A stretch of 8,507 bases of DNA from Rhodocyclaceae bacterium. Its GTDB lineage: Bacteria; Pseudomonadota; Gammaproteobacteria; Burkholderiales; Rhodocyclaceae. The notes beneath the pieces were generated by a model. That model saw only the letters and a program-made list of their open reading frames with translations. It had not been told where the DNA came from and did no database searches. The position numbers were made by a program, and so were the translations under genes. Positions 6,061 to 8,507 of this stretch are shown piece by piece. Where the stretch lies: assembly GCA_018262875.1 (NCBI GenBank), contig JADFDL010000061.1, positions 1 through 8,507 on the forward strand. Reading direction: 5' to 3'. Position 1 is the first letter of the stretch; each line of letters begins with the position of its first letter.

Positions 6061-6074
6061 CTGACTTTTGTTCT

Positions 6075-6815
6075 TTAGACGAGGTAGCCCTGCAGGCGGC
6101 TCTCGATGATCCGTGGATTGTCCCCGCTGGCGATGCCGATGAGGCCATCGACGTACATTTCGCGCATCAGGGTCAGGCGCGAGACATGGGCCAGCAGTTT
6201 CTTGGCGATGGGCAGGAAGATCAGGTTGGCCGAGCCGACGCCGTAGATGGTGGCGACGAAGGCCACGGCGATGCCGGCGCCCAGCCTGGACGGATCGGAG
6301 AGATTCTCCATGACATGGATGAGGCCCATCACCGCACCGAGGATGCCGATGGTCGGCGCATAGCCGCCGGCCGATTCCCAGATTTTCGCGGCGAGCTTGA
6401 GCTGCCCTTCCTGCACGCCGATCTCGACCTCCAGCACTTCGCGCACGCGCTCCGGCTCGGCGCCATCCACCAGCAGTTGCAGGCCCTTGCGCAGGAACGG
6501 GTCCGGCAGCTCGACCAGATAGCCTTCGAGGGCGAGCAGCCCCTCCCGGCGCGCCGCATGGCTCCACTCGGCCATGCGCTCGATCAGCTCGCGCTGGGGC
6601 AGAGGCGGCGGCGTGAACACCCATTTCGCCATGGCCATGCCCTGCATGAAGGTGGCGAAAGGGCTTTGCAGCATGACGGCGCCGAAAGTGCCGCCCATGA
6701 CGATGACGAAGGCCGTCGGCTGGATCAGCGAGGAAAGATGGCCGCCTTCGAGAATCTGTCCGCCGAGGATGGCGCCCAGTCCGAGGACCAGGCCGAGGAT
6801 GCTGATGATGTCCAT
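6075..6815 (-). CDS. motC: MotC (MotA-family), stator membrane protein
   Basis: 246 residues from the ATG at 6815, the usual MotC length. MotA-family subunits form the ring around the MotB/MotD plug, conduct ions and push on FliG. Four membrane helices are visible: about 2-19 (ISILGLVLGLGAILGG), 31-50 (QPTAFVIVMGGTFGAVML), 152-169 (YAPTIGILGAVMGLIHVM) and 179-203 (GAGIAVAFVATIYGVGSANL). The cytoplasmic loop has ARREGLLALE, where Arg89 and Glu97 align with the FliG-contacting Arg90 and Glu98 of E. coli MotA; Pro154 and Pro202 match the conserved prolines. GLQLLVDGAEPERVREVLEV and MGLIHVM resemble Pseudomonas MotC closely. The start has an excellent AAGGAGG, but it lies in a 15-bp hairpin. A GTG at 6866 would add 17 charged residues before helix 1 and is rejected. 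It lies 117 bp after fliA. Confidence 0.95.
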   Translation of the reverse strand: MDIISILGLVLGLGAILGGQILEGGHLSSLIQPTAFVIVMGGTFGAVMLQSPFATFMQGMAMAKWVFTPPPLPQRELIERMAEWSHAARREGLLALEGYLVELPDPFLRKGLQLLVDGAEPERVREVLEVEIGVQEGQLKLAAKIWESAGGYAPTIGILGAVMGLIHVMENLSDPSRLGAGIAVAFVATIYGVGSANLIFLPIAKKLLAHVSRLTLMREMYVDGLIGIASGDNPRIIESRLQGYLV

Positions 6816-6859
6816 GGCGTCAGCCCTCCTTGGGTCGGCCCGGCGGAGGGCTGACGCCA
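6815..6859 (-). promoter_or_regulatory. Hairpin sequestering the motC Shine-Dalgarno and start codon
   Basis: Arms 6815-6829 and 6845-6859 are a perfect 15-bp inverted repeat (GGAGGGCTGACGCCA in the arms) around a 15-nt loop. In the motC transcript the 3' arm contains GGAGG of the Shine-Dalgarno and ends on the A of the AUG, so both would be paired. Only the two A residues of AAGGAGG lie in the loop. This is the layout of a translational on/off structure; no ligand or trigger is apparent from the sequence. Confidence 0.6.
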
Positions 6860-6869
6860 AAAGCACGGA

Positions 6870-6884
6870 AGCCGCGCAGCGGCT
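6870..6884. repeat. Small hairpin in the fliA-motC gap
   Basis: AGCCGC and GCGGCT (6-bp perfect arms) around a 3-nt loop, followed on the minus strand by TCCGTGCTTTT. It is the middle of three hairpins between fliA and motC. It is weakly terminator-like, but the T-run is distant and short. Confidence 0.35.
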
Positions 6885-6896
6885 GAACCACCGTCA

Positions 6897-6917
6897 CCCC
6901 CTTCCGCGGGAAGGGGG
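6897..6917. repeat. GC-rich hairpin after fliA
   Basis: CCCCCTTCC and GGAAGGGGG form a perfect 9-bp stem with a 3-nt loop, 15 nt after the fliA stop codon. There is no T-run, so it is not a classical intrinsic terminator. It may protect the fliA message or pause transcription, or it may be a dispersed genomic repeat; C-rich palindromes of this style are common between genes in betaproteobacteria. Confidence 0.45.
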
Positions 6918-6932
6918 CTGGGGGATAGGTCG

Positions 6933-7643
6933 TCACTTCTTCACCAGCCGCGCGCGCAGGCGGGCGATCGCCTGGCTGTGCAACTGGCAGATGCGCGATT
7001 CGGACACGCCGAGGATCTCGCCTATCTCGCGCAGGTTGAGCTCTTCCTCGTAATACAGCCCCATCACCGTCTTCTCGCGGTCGGGCAGCTCCTGAATGGC
7101 GCGGATCAGCACGTCGCGCATGTTCTTGTCGAGCAGCGCGGCGAGCGGATCGGCCTCGCTGCTGGGCAGGTGGCGGTCCAGGTAATCGTCGTCGTCGTCG
7201 CCGCCGAAGTCTTCGAGATGGATCAACTGGTAGCCGCGCGCGTCCTGCAGCATCTTCTGGTAGTCGCCCAGCGCCATGTCGAGCGACTTGGCCAGTTCGC
7301 CCTCGGTCGGCTGGCGCCCGTAGCGCTGCTCGAGCTGGGTGACGGCGGTCTCGATGCGCCGCATGTCGCGCCGCAGGCTCCTCGGCAGCCAGTCATTATC
7401 GCGCAGGCCGTCGAGCATGGCGCCGCGGATGCGCTGCACGGCATAGGTCTCGAACTGCGCGCCGAGGCCCTCCTCGTAGCGGCCGACGGCGTCGATCAGG
7501 CCGAGCATGCCGTTCTGGATGATGTCATCGGCCTGGACGCTGGCAGGCAGCCGGGCCATGAGGTGGTACGCGATCCGCTTGACCAGCGGCGCGTACTGCA
7601 TGATGAGTTGGTCCTTGTCCAGGGAGCCGCTTGCGGTATACAT
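6933..7643 (-). CDS. fliA: FliA, flagellar sigma-28 factor
   Basis: 236 residues, the usual length (E. coli 239). FliA directs RNA polymerase to late flagellar genes and is held inactive by FlgM. Region 2 spans about 14-85, with YAPLVKRIAYHLMARLPASV, QADDIIQNGMLGLIDAV and FETYAVQRIRGAMLDGLR. Region 3 is about 86-135 (WLPRSLRRDMRRIETAV, YGRQPTEGELA). Region 4 is about 180-232 (ELPDREKTVMGLYYEEELNL), and its helix-turn-helix is REIGEILGVSESRICQLHSQ. The linker before region 4 has an acidic run GGDDDDDY at 147-154, encoded by repeated GAC codons. The frame is open upstream to 8225, but that part overlaps flhG in another frame. The family N-terminus MYTASG fixes the ATG at 7643; its Shine-Dalgarno is weak (GAGAGA). 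It follows flhG by 47 bp and precedes motC. Confidence 0.97.
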   Translation of the reverse strand: MYTASGSLDKDQLIMQYAPLVKRIAYHLMARLPASVQADDIIQNGMLGLIDAVGRYEEGLGAQFETYAVQRIRGAMLDGLRDNDWLPRSLRRDMRRIETAVTQLEQRYGRQPTEGELAKSLDMALGDYQKMLQDARGYQLIHLEDFGGDDDDDYLDRHLPSSEADPLAALLDKNMRDVLIRAIQELPDREKTVMGLYYEEELNLREIGEILGVSESRICQLHSQAIARLRARLVKK

Positions 7644-7690
7644 CCGCCGTGTCTCTCGGTGCTTGGCATGCGAGCCGGAATGGGCTTCCA

Positions 7691-8507
7691 CTATACCACC
7701 TGATGCGCCGCCGTCACGCCCTGAGGGAGGGGCTCGCCCCGATCGGGGAAGTACTCCTGGGGTGCGCCTCGCAAGCCCCGCGCCGCAAGCGGAAAGCCGC
7801 CCGCAGTCTCTCTCGGCGGATTCAGGAACGACTCCGTCAGTGCATGGCCGATGCGGTCCGCATCGTCGTGACCGTCCACGCTGCCGATCAGATCGAGCTC
7901 GGCGCCCAGATGCCGGCGCGCCACCTCGCGCAGGTTGGCGAAGACGGTGCGGACCGCCGCCGGGCGGGCGGTACCGAGGACGACGATGTCGAAGCGCCGG
8001 CAGCCGTTCCGCTGCGCCAGGCGCTTCATCAGCGCATAGGCTTCGGTGATGGCGGGGCCGTCGGGCGATACGGCAATGACAATGCGCTGCGGTTGCGGCA
8101 GCAGCGGCGAGAAGTCCGCTTCGGCACGCTCCGCCGCATCCACCAGCACGAAATCGACTCCTTTCTGCAGGCGGCGCAGCCACTCGGCCAGGGCGCGCCG
8201 CGCCATGGCATCGAGGCGCGCGCATTGCCGGGCCGCGCGCGCCGCCGGCAGCAGGCGAATGGACGGCTCGGGCTGCAGCAGCACCTGTGCGGCCGGCACA
8301 TCGCGGTTGACCGCCTGCAGCAAGTCGAAGCGCGAGCGCAGGCCGAAAGCCGCGGCGACATTGTCGGCGCCGGCATGCTCGTCGATGACGAGGACCTCCT
8401 TGCCGGCGGCGGCCAGCCCGCGCGCCAGCGCGGCCGGCAGCGCGCCCCGGCCCTTCGTGGCGGCAAAGGCGACCGTCGCCGGCCCGCGCGCGCCGGCAAA
8501 CAGCTTC
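7691..8507 (-). CDS. flhG: FlhG/FleN-like MinD-family regulator, degenerate Walker A (5' end off the right edge)
   Basis: 271 C-terminal residues are visible; by analogy with FleN about 15-20 N-terminal residues are missing, including any DQAxxLR helix. FlhG/FleN is a MinD-like ATPase that limits flagellar number with FlhF and, in Pseudomonas, restrains FleQ. Family features seen: FAGARGPATVAFAATKG at the start; GKEVLVIDEHAGADNVAAAF in the region of the usual LLxDAD-LG-N motif; FDLLQAVNRDVPAAQVLL; IRLLPAA; FVLVDAAERAEADFSPL (Walker B-like); and a PDGPAITEAYALMKRLAQ segment. The usual GKGGVGKT is replaced by KGRGALPA, so the P-loop Lys and Ser/Thr are absent and ATP binding is doubtful. The frame is intact to its TAG. 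Position directly upstream of fliA is the normal place for flhG. A divergent FlhG-like protein that has lost ATPase function is my reading. Confidence 0.85.
   Translation of the reverse strand, partial: KLFAGARGPATVAFAATKGRGALPAALARGLAAAGKEVLVIDEHAGADNVAAAFGLRSRFDLLQAVNRDVPAAQVLLQPEPSIRLLPAARAARQCARLDAMARRALAEWLRRLQKGVDFVLVDAAERAEADFSPLLPQPQRIVIAVSPDGPAITEAYALMKRLAQRNGCRRFDIVVLGTARPAAVRTVFANLREVARRHLGAELDLIGSVDGHDDADRIGHALTESFLNPPRETAGGFPLAARGLRGAPQEYFPDRGEPLPQGVTAAHQVV

Noticed and set aside
5122..6854. Plus-strand open frames of 305 and 272 codons opposite motD and motC
   Set aside because: Both mirror well-recognised stator genes and are His/Arg/Gly/Ala-rich with no family resemblance; they are products of codon bias.
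6816..6866. GTG at 6866 as the motC start
   Set aside because: It would add 17 charged residues before a membrane helix that normally begins the protein and has no Shine-Dalgarno, while the ATG at 6815 has AAGGAGG.
7644..8225. Upstream extension of the fliA frame
   Set aside because: The frame is open without a stop but overlaps flhG in a different frame and has low-complexity Arg/Ala/Gly composition. FliA family length and its N-terminus fix the start at 7643.

Overview
The window is a dense, GC-rich flagellar locus with almost no non-coding space. It carries twelve recognisable flagellar genes, two of them cut by the window edges, and no mobile genes, tRNA or rRNA. The proteins (MotC/MotD-type stator, FlhG/FleN, FliA, and axial proteins of typical length) together with the base composition point to a polarly flagellated Gram-negative proteobacterium. 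A betaproteobacterium of the Rhodocyclales type is my best guess. That is an inference from sequence character and recalled family resemblance, not from a search.

Layout, left to right. (1) Positions 3277 down to 1, minus strand: flgB-flgC-flgD-flgE-flgF (flgF truncated by the left edge), encoding proximal rod, hook cap and hook. A good sigma-54 promoter (GG-N10-GC spacing) lies 36-52 nt upstream of flgB. A 15-bp palindrome about 95 bp further upstream sits where an enhancer-binding protein would bind. (2) Positions 3519-5111, plus strand: flgA (P-ring chaperone), then flgM (anti-FliA) and flgN (FlgK/FlgL chaperone). flgM has a near-consensus FliA promoter, and flgM/flgN overlap by 4 nt. (3) Positions 8507 down to 5185, minus strand: flhG (5' end off the right edge), fliA, motC and motD. 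They converge on flgN across a 73-bp gap that is almost entirely one imperfect palindrome.

How the genes work together. FlhG regulates flagellar number and placement. Sigma-54 appears to drive the rod/hook operon. Once the hook is complete, FlgM would be exported and FliA freed. FliA then appears to act back on this same window through promoters in front of flgM (feedback) and motD (stator). Sigma factor, anti-sigma factor and two of the sigma factor's likely promoters therefore sit within about 3.4 kb.

Non-coding structure is the most interesting part. The motC Shine-Dalgarno and the first base of its start codon lie in one arm of a perfect 15-bp inverted repeat. motD also has a hairpin directly before its start codon, and its own FliA promoter would begin the transcript inside that hairpin. 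The FlhG fragment has lost the GK[ST] part of its Walker A motif. A REP-like hairpin separates flgE (abundant product) from flgF (scarce product).
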